A DNA stretch of 64,000 nt from CAJXSD01 sp964633145 (GTDB lineage: Bacteria > Pseudomonadota > Alphaproteobacteria > Rhodobacterales > Rhodobacteraceae), in NCBI GenBank assembly GCA_964633145.1, contig CAZWFE010000007.1, positions 1 to 64,000 of the forward strand, read 5' to 3'. The translations under genes and the position numbers were made by a program. The notes under the pieces are model-generated. The model searched no databases. It was not told the DNA's origin and was given only the letters and a program-made list of their open reading frames with translations. Shown here piece by piece: positions 1 to 8,117 of this stretch. Within the stretch, counting starts at the first letter, position 1; each line of letters opens with the position of its first letter.

Positions 1-697
1 AACCTGTCAGGGCAACACGCGCACGCGCACCGGGAGGTTCGTTCATCTGACCGTAAACCAGCGCCACTTGTGATTCCTCTAGGTTATCAGGTTTGATAAC
101 GTTGGATTCGATCATTTCGTGGTACAGGTCGTTACCTTCACGCGTACGTTCACCAACACCCGCGAACACTGAGTAGCCTGAGTGCACTTTCGCGATGTTG
201 TTGATCAGTTCCATGATCAAAACGGTTTTACCAACACCGGCACCACCGAACAGACCAATTTTACCACCTTTGGAATATGGTGCTAGCAGGTCGATAACCT
301 TGATACCTGTTACCAGAATTTCTGATTCAGTTGATTGTTCGCTGAACTCAGGTGCTGGTTGGTGGATAGCGCGTGTTTCTTTCGCGACCACTGGGCCCTT
401 TTCGTCAACGGGTTCGCCAACAACGTTCAGAATGCGGCCCAAAGTAGCGTTTCCAACAGGAATAGAGATCGGGGAACCCGAGTCTGTTACTTCTTGGCCA
501 CGAACCAAACCTTCGGTTGCGTCCATCGCGATTGTGCGAACGGTGTTTTCACCTAGGTGCTGGGCAACTTCCAGAACCAGTTTTTTACCGTTGTTGTCTG
601 TGTTAAGTGCGTTGAGGATCTCTGGCAGATGATCATCAAACTGCACGTCCACAACGGCGCCGATCACCTGCGTGATTTTGCCTTTTGCGTTTGCCAT
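1..697 (-). CDS. atpD: F1 ATP synthase subunit beta, partial
   Basis: This is the catalytic beta subunit of F1 ATP synthase, on the cytoplasmic side of the inner membrane. Only the N-terminal 232 residues lie in the window; the reading frame runs off position 1. The product begins MANAKGKITQVIGAVVDVQF, which is typical of AtpD, and has a P-loop GGAGVGKT at residues 151-158. The ATG at 697 follows atpG by 17 bases, and a GGAGACG-like ribosome site lies just before it. It is the fourth gene of a delta-alpha-gamma-beta operon; epsilon is expected beyond the window edge. Identity is certain; only the 3' end is missing. Confidence 0.98.
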   Translation of the reverse strand, partial: MANAKGKITQVIGAVVDVQFDDHLPEILNALNTDNNGKKLVLEVAQHLGENTVRTIAMDATEGLVRGQEVTDSGSPISIPVGNATLGRILNVVGEPVDEKGPVVAKETRAIHQPAPEFSEQSTESEILVTGIKVIDLLAPYSKGGKIGLFGGAGVGKTVLIMELINNIAKVHSGYSVFAGVGERTREGNDLYHEMIESNVIKPDNLEESQVALVYGQMNEPPGARARVALTG

Positions 698-714
698 GTT
701 TTCGTCTCCGGTTC

Positions 715-1587
715 TTAGAGCGCTTCAGCGCCCGAGATAATTTCAATCAATTCGTTGGTAATCACAGCCTGACGCGAACGGTTGTACTGAATCGTCAGTC
801 TGTCGATCATATCGCCCGCGTTGCGTGTCGCGTTGTCCATAGCGGACATACGTGCACCCTGCTCTGACGCACCATTTTCCAGCAGCGCCGCAAAGATTTG
901 CGTTGCAACACCACGAGGCAACAAATCAGCCAGAATGGCTTCCTCGCTTGGCTCGTAATCATACAGCGTGGATTCTACGGCGTCGTTTGCCTCAAATTCA
1001 GCTGGAATGATCTGCTGTGCAGTTGGGATTTGGCTAACCACGTTGACAAATTTCGCATAGAAAATTGTCGCCACGTCGAATTCGCCAGCGTCAAAACGTG
1101 ACAGAACATCTTTGGCAATGCCCTGTGCGTCTGCGTAGCCCAAGCGTTTTACGCCGCTTAGATCCACATGGCCGACGAACAAATCACCGAATTCACGGCG
1201 CATTGAATCACGACCTTTTTTACCAACAGTCAAGATTTTAACTGTTTTACCAGCAGCCTTAAGCTCGGCTGCCCGTGTTTTTGCAAGTTTTGCGATGTTT
1301 GCGTTGAAACCGCCGCACAGACCGCGTTCGGCTGTCATAACAACCAATAACTGGGTCTGATCACTGCCTGTTCCGCGCAACAACAAAGGCGCAGAGCTGG
1401 ATCCACCGACCGACGACGCAAGCGCACCCATCACGGCGTTAAACCGTTCTGTGTACGGGCGCGACGCCTCGGCTGCATCCTGGGCGCGGCGCAATTTTGC
1501 TGCCGCGACCATTTGCATCGCCTTTGTGATCTTACGAGTGTTCTTAACACTCTCGATCCGGTTTTTTAAGTCCTTCAGACTTGGCAT
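715..1587 (-). CDS. atpG: F1 ATP synthase subunit gamma
   Basis: This is the central stalk subunit that couples proton flow through F0 to catalysis in alpha3beta3. The 290-residue product begins MPSLKDLKNRI and has the usual long N-terminal helix (KITKAMQMVAAAKLRRAQ). It ends with the conserved C-terminal helix (NRSRQAVITNELIEIISGA), so it is complete. Length matches the bacterial family. It lies 12 bases after atpA and 17 before atpD in the same operon. The ATG start agrees with homologues. Confidence 0.98.
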   Translation of the reverse strand: MPSLKDLKNRIESVKNTRKITKAMQMVAAAKLRRAQDAAEASRPYTERFNAVMGALASSVGGSSSAPLLLRGTGSDQTQLLVVMTAERGLCGGFNANIAKLAKTRAAELKAAGKTVKILTVGKKGRDSMRREFGDLFVGHVDLSGVKRLGYADAQGIAKDVLSRFDAGEFDVATIFYAKFVNVVSQIPTAQQIIPAEFEANDAVESTLYDYEPSEEAILADLLPRGVATQIFAALLENGASEQGARMSAMDNATRNAGDMIDRLTIQYNRSRQAVITNELIEIISGAEAL

Positions 1588-1599
1588 AGCCTCGTCCCC

Positions 1600-3138
1600 T
1601 TATGCGAAATCTGCTGCGAATTCATCCAACGCGGCGCGGATTTTTGTCTCAGCTTCGCCTTTGATTTTTGGATCTTCGTTTGTGATGTAGTCCAATAGGT
1701 CCGCATGCTTGCCGCGTAGGTGCGCCAATAGGCCTGCTTCGAAACGACCAACTTGGTTTACTTCAACACTGTCTAGGTATCCGTTTGTACCCGCGAAAAT
1801 CAGACATACGATTTCAGCGTTTGTCAAAGGCGAATACTGTGGCTGCTTCATAAGCTCGGTTAGGCGCGCACCACGGTTCAACAACTGTTGAGTTGCTGCG
1901 TCTAGGTCTGAACCAAACTGAGCGAAAGCCGCCATTTCACGATACTGAGCAAGTGATAGCTTAACTGGACCCGCAACTGATTTCATCGCGTTTGTTTGCG
2001 CAGACGAACCAACACGAGAAACAGATAGACCTGTGTTCACCGCTGGGCGGATACCTTGGTAGAACAATTCTGTTTCCAAGAAGATCTGACCGTCTGTAAT
2101 CGAAATCACGTTTGTCGGAATAAAGGCTGATACGTCACCACCTTGGGTTTCGATGATTGGCAGAGCTGTCAAAGAACCGTTACCATGGTCGTCGCCCATT
2201 TTCGCAGAACGTTCTAGCAAACGTGAGTGAAGATAGAAAACGTCACCTGGGTACGCTTCACGTCCTGGAGGACGACGAAGTAGCAATGACATCTGACGAT
2301 ATGCAACCGCTTGCTTTGACAAGTCATCATAGATGATCAGGGCGTGCATGCCGTTGTCGCGGAAATATTCTGCCATCGCAGTTGCCGCATATGGCGCCAA
2401 GAACTGCATTGGTGCAGGGTCAGAGGCAGTCGCAGCCACAACGATTGAATAATCGATCGCGCCGGATTCTTCCAACTTTTTCACCAGCTGTGCAACTGTT
2501 GAACGCTTTTGGCCAACCGCAACATAGATGCAGTAAAGCTTTTTGCTTTGATCGTCGCCAGCTGCATCGTTGTACGATTTCTGGTTCAAAATGGTGTCTA
2601 GTGCCACAGCTGTTTTACCAGTCTGACGGTCACCAATGATCAATTCACGCTGTCCACGACCGATCGGGATCATCGCGTCAACGGATTTCAGACCAGTCGC
2701 CATTGGCTCGTGAACTGATTTACGTGGGATAATGCCCGGCGCCTTTACGTCAGCAACGCGACGCTCGGAACCATCGATTGGGCCCTTGCCGTCCAGCGGG
2801 TTGCCCAAACCGTCAACAACGCGACCCAGCAGGCCCATGCCTGCAGGAACGTCCACGATTGAGTTGGTGCGCTTAACAACGTCACCTTCTTTAATGTCGC
2901 GGTCAGAACCAAAGATAACGACACCAACGTTGTCGGACTCTAGGTTCAATGCCATGCCCTGAATTCCACCTGGGAATTCGACCATTTCACCGGCTTGGAC
3001 GTTGTCCAGGCCATATACACGTGCGATACCGTCTCCGACAGACAGAACGCGGCCTACTTCGGCAACTTCGGCGTCTTTGCCAAAGTTTGTGATCTGCTCT
3101 TTTAGGATCGCAGAAATCTCGGCTGCTTGGATACCCAT
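1600..3138 (-). CDS. atpA: F1 ATP synthase subunit alpha
   Basis: This is the non-catalytic nucleotide-binding alpha subunit of F1. The 512-residue product begins MGIQAAEISAILKEQI and carries the P-loop GDRQTGKT at residues 169-176. The PAVNTGLSVSRVGSSAQ segment typical of alpha subunits is present near residue 370. The ATG directly abuts the atpH stop codon (start at 3138, stop codon beginning at 3141 on the opposite reading), which suggests translational coupling. Length and sequence are normal for alphaproteobacteria. Confidence 0.98.
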   Translation of the reverse strand: MGIQAAEISAILKEQITNFGKDAEVAEVGRVLSVGDGIARVYGLDNVQAGEMVEFPGGIQGMALNLESDNVGVVIFGSDRDIKEGDVVKRTNSIVDVPAGMGLLGRVVDGLGNPLDGKGPIDGSERRVADVKAPGIIPRKSVHEPMATGLKSVDAMIPIGRGQRELIIGDRQTGKTAVALDTILNQKSYNDAAGDDQSKKLYCIYVAVGQKRSTVAQLVKKLEESGAIDYSIVVAATASDPAPMQFLAPYAATAMAEYFRDNGMHALIIYDDLSKQAVAYRQMSLLLRRPPGREAYPGDVFYLHSRLLERSAKMGDDHGNGSLTALPIIETQGGDVSAFIPTNVISITDGQIFLETELFYQGIRPAVNTGLSVSRVGSSAQTNAMKSVAGPVKLSLAQYREMAAFAQFGSDLDAATQQLLNRGARLTELMKQPQYSPLTNAEIVCLIFAGTNGYLDSVEVNQVGRFEAGLLAHLRGKHADLLDYITNEDPKIKGEAETKIRAALDEFAADFA

Positions 3139-3699
3139 TTATCCGACCTCTTTCATTACATTCGATAGGGAATTGAGCTTGGAGCGGATCGACGTGTCGA
3201 TCATCTGCGAGCCCACCTTAATAACAAGACCGCCGATTAATTCTTCATCAACAGTCGCGTCAATCTTTACATCCTTGCCAATGCGCGCTTTGATCGCCTT
3301 GGCCAGTTTGTCTGTTTGTGTCTTGGTCATCGCTTTCGCCGAGATAACTTCGGCGGTGATTTCGCCTTTCTCTTCGGCAATCAAAGCCCGCAGTTGCGCA
3401 ACCAAAGCTGGCAGTACGAATAAACGACGCTTAGACGCCATCAACGCCAGCGTGTTGCTGACGATGGGCATTAATTTCATTTTTTTGGCAACAGCTGCTA
3501 TCGCGTTTGCCTGATCTTCACGGCTGACAACTGGAGAGTTGATCAGATCACGAATATCAGAGCTGTCCGCAAGAACAGTGTCTAAGTCTTGAACATTAGA
3601 CTCAAGTGTTTTCAGATCCGAGGCGTCTTTGGCCAATTCAAAGACGGCCGATGCATAACGCGCGGCTATGCCGGATGAGATCGAAGCTGGTTCGGACAC
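3139..3699 (-). CDS. atpH: F1 ATP synthase subunit delta
   Basis: This is the peripheral-stalk delta subunit (OSCP homologue) that holds F1 to F0. I place the start at the GTG at 3699, giving MSEPASISSGIAARYA and 186 residues. A GGAAGG ribosome site sits about six bases upstream. A GTG two codons further upstream (3705) is in frame but touches that site, so it is less likely. The C-terminal GGLVIKVGSQMIDTSIRSKL segment is typical of delta subunits. It is the first gene of the F1 operon, with no F0 genes nearby, as is usual in this group. Confidence 0.95.
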   Translation of the reverse strand: MSEPASISSGIAARYASAVFELAKDASDLKTLESNVQDLDTVLADSSDIRDLINSPVVSREDQANAIAAVAKKMKLMPIVSNTLALMASKRRLFVLPALVAQLRALIAEEKGEITAEVISAKAMTKTQTDKLAKAIKARIGKDVKIDATVDEELIGGLVIKVGSQMIDTSIRSKLNSLSNVMKEVG

Positions 3700-3956
3700 G
3701 TCCACCCTTCCGGTTTTTGGCCCCGGCTAAATGCACACAAATGTATACAAATTCCAAGGGCGTTGATTATGCAATGCCGAAGCAAAGCCTGTAATTCCAG
3801 CGGGGGTGTAACAGAGCATTTCGTTCCAAGCAACATACTTTAGCATTTTTTTGGGCTACTAAATTGCCTTATAAATAGTGGACTTAGCCAAAGTGCGACG
3901 TAATGCGCAATTTTTTCAGACTTTAACAGTTTGATTTTGACGGTATTCTTGATTCC
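3700..3956. other. Intergenic region upstream of the atp operon
   Basis: These 257 bases separate atpH from the end of the next minus-strand gene. The only open frames here are short and read like shadows. The region is AT-rich and must hold the atpH promoter on the minus strand, but I cannot pick -35 and -10 hexamers with confidence. No hairpin followed by a T-run stands out. Confidence 0.4.
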
Positions 3957-4751
3957 TTATCCACCCATTTTGGTCAAATTCGACAATTCGCGCCCCTGAA
4001 ACGAACGCGGCACCGGCCTGGGGGCAGGTTTTCCAAATCCCCCCAAGACGGCTAGGCTGGCACGACTGGACTGGCGCTGTGTCAGCCCTTTGGGGATATT
4101 GACTCGTGTGGTCGCCTCGATCAGCAAAACACCGCCTGCAAAAAATGGGGATCTGCGACCGACATTTTCCAGCATCGGACCCATTTTTTGCCAAATGCGT
4201 CGATGCGATGGCGGGATATACAATGCCGAGGCATGGCGTTCTGTCGAAAACCCATGCAAACGCAACATGTTTTCCAGCTGACCCAACGAATATGGCCGCC
4301 CAAACCCCATGGGCGTCAAATCACTACGCGACCAAAGTCCACCACGATTGGGAACAATAAACATCACACGCCCCCCTGGCCCCAGGACCCTGCGTGTTTC
4401 TTCTAGCATGGCACTTGGATGATCGCTGACCTCTAGCCCGTGCATAATCACCAAACGATCAACGTGACCCGTTTCAATCGGCCAATTATGTTCATGGCAC
4501 AGTACCGATACATTCGGCTGCCCTGCCGGCCACGGCATAACACCCTGTGGCGCGGGCATCAGCCCGATGACGCGTCTGGCATGCGGCAAATACGGACGCA
4601 GCAAAGGAACCGCGAAACCGTATCCCACAACGGTTTGCCCCGTTGCATCGGGCCATAATTCCAGCAACCGCGTTCGGATCGCGCGCTGCGCCACACGCCC
4701 CAAGGTTTGGCGGTAATAAAAATTTTTTAAGTCCTGCACATCTAGATGCAT
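3957..4751 (-). CDS. Class I SAM-dependent methyltransferase
   Basis: This is a predicted methyltransferase of the Methyltransf_11 type; its substrate is unknown. I chose the ATG at 4751 (MHLDVQDLKNFYYRQTLGR, 264 residues) because that N-terminus looks like homologues and a GGGTGG motif precedes it. An upstream in-frame ATG at 4790 also exists. The AdoMet fold is degenerate at motif I (VVGYGFAVPLLRPYL). It is clearer around VDRLVIMHGLEVSDHPSAML and the post-motif GPGGRVMFIVPNR. It is divergent from gloB, with 62 bases between the starts, so they probably share a control region. It could act on a small metabolite or an RNA; context does not decide. Confidence 0.75.
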   Translation of the reverse strand: MHLDVQDLKNFYYRQTLGRVAQRAIRTRLLELWPDATGQTVVGYGFAVPLLRPYLPHARRVIGLMPAPQGVMPWPAGQPNVSVLCHEHNWPIETGHVDRLVIMHGLEVSDHPSAMLEETRRVLGPGGRVMFIVPNRGGLWSRSDLTPMGFGRPYSLGQLENMLRLHGFSTERHASALYIPPSHRRIWQKMGPMLENVGRRSPFFAGGVLLIEATTRVNIPKGLTQRQSSRASLAVLGGFGKPAPRPVPRSFQGRELSNLTKMGG

Positions 4752-4813
4752 TGCACCACCCATCCATTCGCGTACACTCGACGCTAACATGATTGATCAA
4801 ATTGGAAAAGACT

Positions 4814-5581
4814 ATGACACTCGAACATATTACGATCCCATGCCTGAATGATAACTATGCGTACCTAATCGCTGACACCGACACAGGCAGCTGTATTCTG
4901 ATCGACGCACCACAGGCCGCGCCCATTCTAGATACGTTACAAAAACGCGGCCTGAACCTGTCGCACATTTTGATCACCCACCATCACGACGACCACACCC
5001 AAGCCGTTCCTGACATCTTGGCCCAGCATCGTGCAACAGTCATCGGTGCCAAGGCAGACGCGCACCGTTTGCCCCCCCTAGACCAAGCGGTTGAGGATGG
5101 ACAAATCATTTCCATAGGCGCACATGACTGTCACATTATGGATGTCTCTGGCCATACGTTGGGCCATATCGCGTTCCATTTTCCAAACCTAGGATATGCC
5201 TATACAGCCGATAGCCTGATGGCATTGGGGTGCGGACGTTTATTCGAAGGGACCCCAGATCAGATGTGGGCCAGCTTGCAAAAACTGGCATCACTTGGCG
5301 ATGACACAATCATTTGTTCTGGGCATGAATATACGCTAGCCAATGCCGCCTTTGCAAAAACAATTGACCCGACAAACGCAAACCTGATGCAACGCTGTGC
5401 CGACATTCAGGCCGACCGTGCGGCTGGCCGTTTTACCGCGCAGGTCAAACTGGGCCTGGAAAAACAAACCAACCCATTTTTGCGCCCGCACTGCCCCGCC
5501 ATCCGCGAAACGCTAAATATGGCCAATGCCAGTGATGTTGACGTGTTCGCTGAAATTCGTCGACGAAAGGATAATTTTTGA
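4814..5581 (+). CDS. gloB: Hydroxyacylglutathione hydrolase (glyoxalase II)
   Basis: The enzyme hydrolyses S-D-lactoylglutathione to D-lactate and glutathione, the second step of methylglyoxal detoxification. The 255-residue product is a metallo-beta-lactamase fold protein. It has the metal motif THHHDDH at residues 55-61, a second histidine in SGHTLGH, an aspartate in YTADSLMALGCGR, and SGHEYT near residue 170. The C-terminal hydroxyacylglutathione hydrolase domain ends NPFLR...FAEIRRRKDNF, which is diagnostic. I chose the ATG at 4814 (MTLEHITIPCLNDNYAYL) because it matches the family and has GGAAAAG upstream; an ATG at 4793 is in frame but less likely. Confidence 0.95.
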   Translation: MTLEHITIPCLNDNYAYLIADTDTGSCILIDAPQAAPILDTLQKRGLNLSHILITHHHDDHTQAVPDILAQHRATVIGAKADAHRLPPLDQAVEDGQIISIGAHDCHIMDVSGHTLGHIAFHFPNLGYAYTADSLMALGCGRLFEGTPDQMWASLQKLASLGDDTIICSGHEYTLANAAFAKTIDPTNANLMQRCADIQADRAAGRFTAQVKLGLEKQTNPFLRPHCPAIRETLNMANASDVDVFAEIRRRKDNF

Positions 5582-5728
5582 AAATTTTGACGAAATTCAC
5601 GCGAAATTTACAGTTTGTGGCATGAAAATCGCAAATAGGGCTTGAACACGCCACAGTTCGAACCAAACATTATATATGCGGGTCGTAATCGAGCGACCCA
5701 AACATTTAGAAAGAAAGGAGCACCTAAC

Positions 5729-8062
5729 GTGCCTTCATTCTCGCCCACACTTGAAACCGCAATTCATGCAGCGCTTGCGCTTGCGAACGCACGTTCGCAC
5801 GAATTCGCAACCCTAGAACATTTACTTTTGGCATTACTGGATGAACCGGATGCGGAACGTGTTTTATTGGCCTGTGACGTCGAAATTCCACAACTGCGCC
5901 AAACATTGCTGGAATATTTGGATGATGACCTGACATCCTTGATCGCCGAAATAGAAGGGTCCGAAGCGGCGCCGACAGCTGCGTTTCAACGTGTCATTCA
6001 ACGGGCGCTCATCCATGTGCAATCCTCTAGCCGCAAAGAGGTGACTGGCGCAAATGTATTGGTTGCCATGTTTGCGGAACGCGAATCCAACGCCGCCTAT
6101 TTCCTACAAGACCAAGACATGACCCGCTATGACGCGGTCAATTTCATCGCCCACGGTGTGGCCAAGAACCCGCAATTTGGTGAATCCCGTCCCGTCAGTG
6201 GCGCCGAAAACACCGAGGATGCGTTTTCATCTATGTCCGGATCGACCAGCGATGACACCAAGAAAGAAAGCGCATTGGCCAAATATTGCGTTGACCTGAA
6301 CGTCAAAGCATCCAAGGGCGATATTGATCCTTTGATCGGCCGCCACGATGAAGTTGAGCGGTGCATTCAGGTGCTATGCCGGCGTCGCAAAAACAACCCG
6401 CTGTTGGTTGGCGATCCAGGCGTGGGCAAAACCGCAATTGCCGAAGGATTGGCACGGCGTATCGTGTCCCAAGATGTTCCCGAGATTTTGTCAAATACGA
6501 CCATTTTTTCGCTGGATATGGGATCGTTGCTTGCAGGCACACGCTATCGCGGTGATTTCGAAGAACGCCTAAAGGCCGTGGTCCAAGAGCTGGAAGACCA
6601 CCCAGATTCCGTTTTGTTCATCGATGAAATTCACACCGTCATTGGTGCCGGCGCCACATCAGGCGGCGCGATGGATGCGTCAAACCTGTTAAAACCTGCA
6701 TTGCAGGGTGGCAAATTGCGCACGATGGGATCAACCACCTACAAAGAGTTCCGCCAGCATTTCGAAAAGGACCGCGCCCTAAGCCGCCGGTTCCAGAAAA
6801 TTGACGTCACCGAACCATCGGTTGACGATACAGTCAAAATCCTGAAGGGGATCAAAGGGTATTTCGAAGATCACCATTCGATCAAATATACCGCAGATGC
6901 TATCAAAACTGCCGTCGAATTGGCCGCACGATACATCACCGATCGCAAATTGCCCGACAAGGCCATCGACGTCATTGACGAAGCAGGCGCGGCACAGCGT
7001 CTGTTGCCAGAAAGCAAGCGTCGCAAAACAATCGGTGTCAAAGAAATCGAAACAGTGGTCGCGAAAATCGCACGGATCCCGCCAAAAACCGTGTCCAAGG
7101 ACGATGCCGCCACCCTGCGCGATCTGGAATCCAGCCTCAAACGCGTGGTCTTTGGCCAAGATACCGCGATCGAGGCCCTGTCAGCCGCGATCAAGCTGGC
7201 GCGTGCCGGTCTGCGCGAACCTGAAAAGCCCATTGGCAGCTATCTGTTTGCGGGCCCAACGGGTGTCGGTAAAACCGAAGTTGCAAAACAGTTGGCCGAC
7301 ACGCTGGGCGTGGAATTGCTGCGCTTTGACATGTCCGAATACATGGAAAAACACGCAGTCAGCCGTTTGATTGGTGCCCCCCCCGGCTATGTTGGGTTTG
7401 ATCAGGGTGGCCAGTTAACCGATGGGGTCGATCAGCACCCGCATTGTGTTCTGTTGCTGGACGAAATCGAAAAGGCCCATCCAGACGTCTATAACGTCCT
7501 GTTGCAAGTCATGGATCACGGCACATTGACCGATCATAACGGACGTTCGGTGGATTTCCGCAATGTGATCCTGATCATGACATCCAACGCCGGTGCTGCG
7601 GAACAGGCCAAGTCTGCCATTGGATTTGGTCGTGATCGTCGCGAAGGCGAAGACACCGCCGCAATTGAACGCACCTTTACCCCCGAATTCCGCAACCGTT
7701 TGGACGCGGTGATCAGTTTCGCGCCATTGCCGAAATCAATCATTTTGCAGGTTGTCGAAAAATTCGTTCTGCAGCTTGAGGCACAGTTAATGGATCGTCA
7801 TGTTTCGTTTGAACTGACCAAAGCGGCTGCCGAATGGCTGGGCAACAAAGGGTATGACGAAAAAATGGGCGCACGCCCCTTGGGCCGCGTGATCCAAGAG
7901 CATATCAAAAAACCACTGGCCGAAGAATTGCTGTTTGGCAAATTGGCCAAGGGTGGTTTGGTACGCGTCACGGTGCGCAATGGTGAATTGCAACTGGATA
8001 TTCGTGGACCAGAAAACCGGCAGATTTCGGGTGACAAACCGCCCCTGCTGACGGCGGATTGA
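5729..8062 (+). CDS. clpA: ATP-dependent Clp protease ATP-binding subunit ClpA
   Basis: ClpA is the AAA+ unfoldase that feeds substrates, including N-degron proteins brought by ClpS, to ClpP. I place the start at the GTG at 5729 (MPSFSPTLETAIHAALALAN, 777 residues). AAAGGAG lies eight bases upstream, and the longer TTG-started frame adds a tail unlike ClpA. Order: Clp N-domain repeats (about 1-140), AAA D1 with P-loop GDPGVGKT (about 228-235), AAA D2 with GPTGVGKT (about 509-516), and a C-terminal D2-small domain. There is no ClpB-type middle domain. clpS is not adjacent here but about 17 kb away. It converges with the MotB-like gene. Confidence 0.97.
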   Translation: MPSFSPTLETAIHAALALANARSHEFATLEHLLLALLDEPDAERVLLACDVEIPQLRQTLLEYLDDDLTSLIAEIEGSEAAPTAAFQRVIQRALIHVQSSSRKEVTGANVLVAMFAERESNAAYFLQDQDMTRYDAVNFIAHGVAKNPQFGESRPVSGAENTEDAFSSMSGSTSDDTKKESALAKYCVDLNVKASKGDIDPLIGRHDEVERCIQVLCRRRKNNPLLVGDPGVGKTAIAEGLARRIVSQDVPEILSNTTIFSLDMGSLLAGTRYRGDFEERLKAVVQELEDHPDSVLFIDEIHTVIGAGATSGGAMDASNLLKPALQGGKLRTMGSTTYKEFRQHFEKDRALSRRFQKIDVTEPSVDDTVKILKGIKGYFEDHHSIKYTADAIKTAVELAARYITDRKLPDKAIDVIDEAGAAQRLLPESKRRKTIGVKEIETVVAKIARIPPKTVSKDDAATLRDLESSLKRVVFGQDTAIEALSAAIKLARAGLREPEKPIGSYLFAGPTGVGKTEVAKQLADTLGVELLRFDMSEYMEKHAVSRLIGAPPGYVGFDQGGQLTDGVDQHPHCVLLLDEIEKAHPDVYNVLLQVMDHGTLTDHNGRSVDFRNVILIMTSNAGAAEQAKSAIGFGRDRREGEDTAAIERTFTPEFRNRLDAVISFAPLPKSIILQVVEKFVLQLEAQLMDRHVSFELTKAAAEWLGNKGYDEKMGARPLGRVIQEHIKKPLAEELLFGKLAKGGLVRVTVRNGELQLDIRGPENRQISGDKPPLLTAD

Positions 8063-8097
8063 TCCACCTTTGATGCACCCCTAGTACAGATTGACAG

Positions 8098-8117
8098 CGC
8101 GGCCTTTCGGGGCCGCG
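8098..8117. terminator. Hairpin between convergent clpA and MotB-like gene
   Basis: A 7-bp perfect stem, CGCGGCC with GGCCGCG, encloses a six-base loop. It sits between the clpA stop and the stop of the convergent gene, so it could end transcription from both sides. No T-run follows on either strand, so a purely intrinsic terminator is not proven. Confidence 0.45.

Noticed and set aside
3957..3965. TTATCCACC, near-consensus DnaA box
   Set aside because: It overlaps the stop codon of the methyltransferase gene and stands alone, so chance is the simplest explanation.
4791..4798. TTGATCAA between the methyltransferase and gloB
   Set aside because: It resembles FNR half-sites but lacks the four-base spacer, so it is not a valid FNR box.
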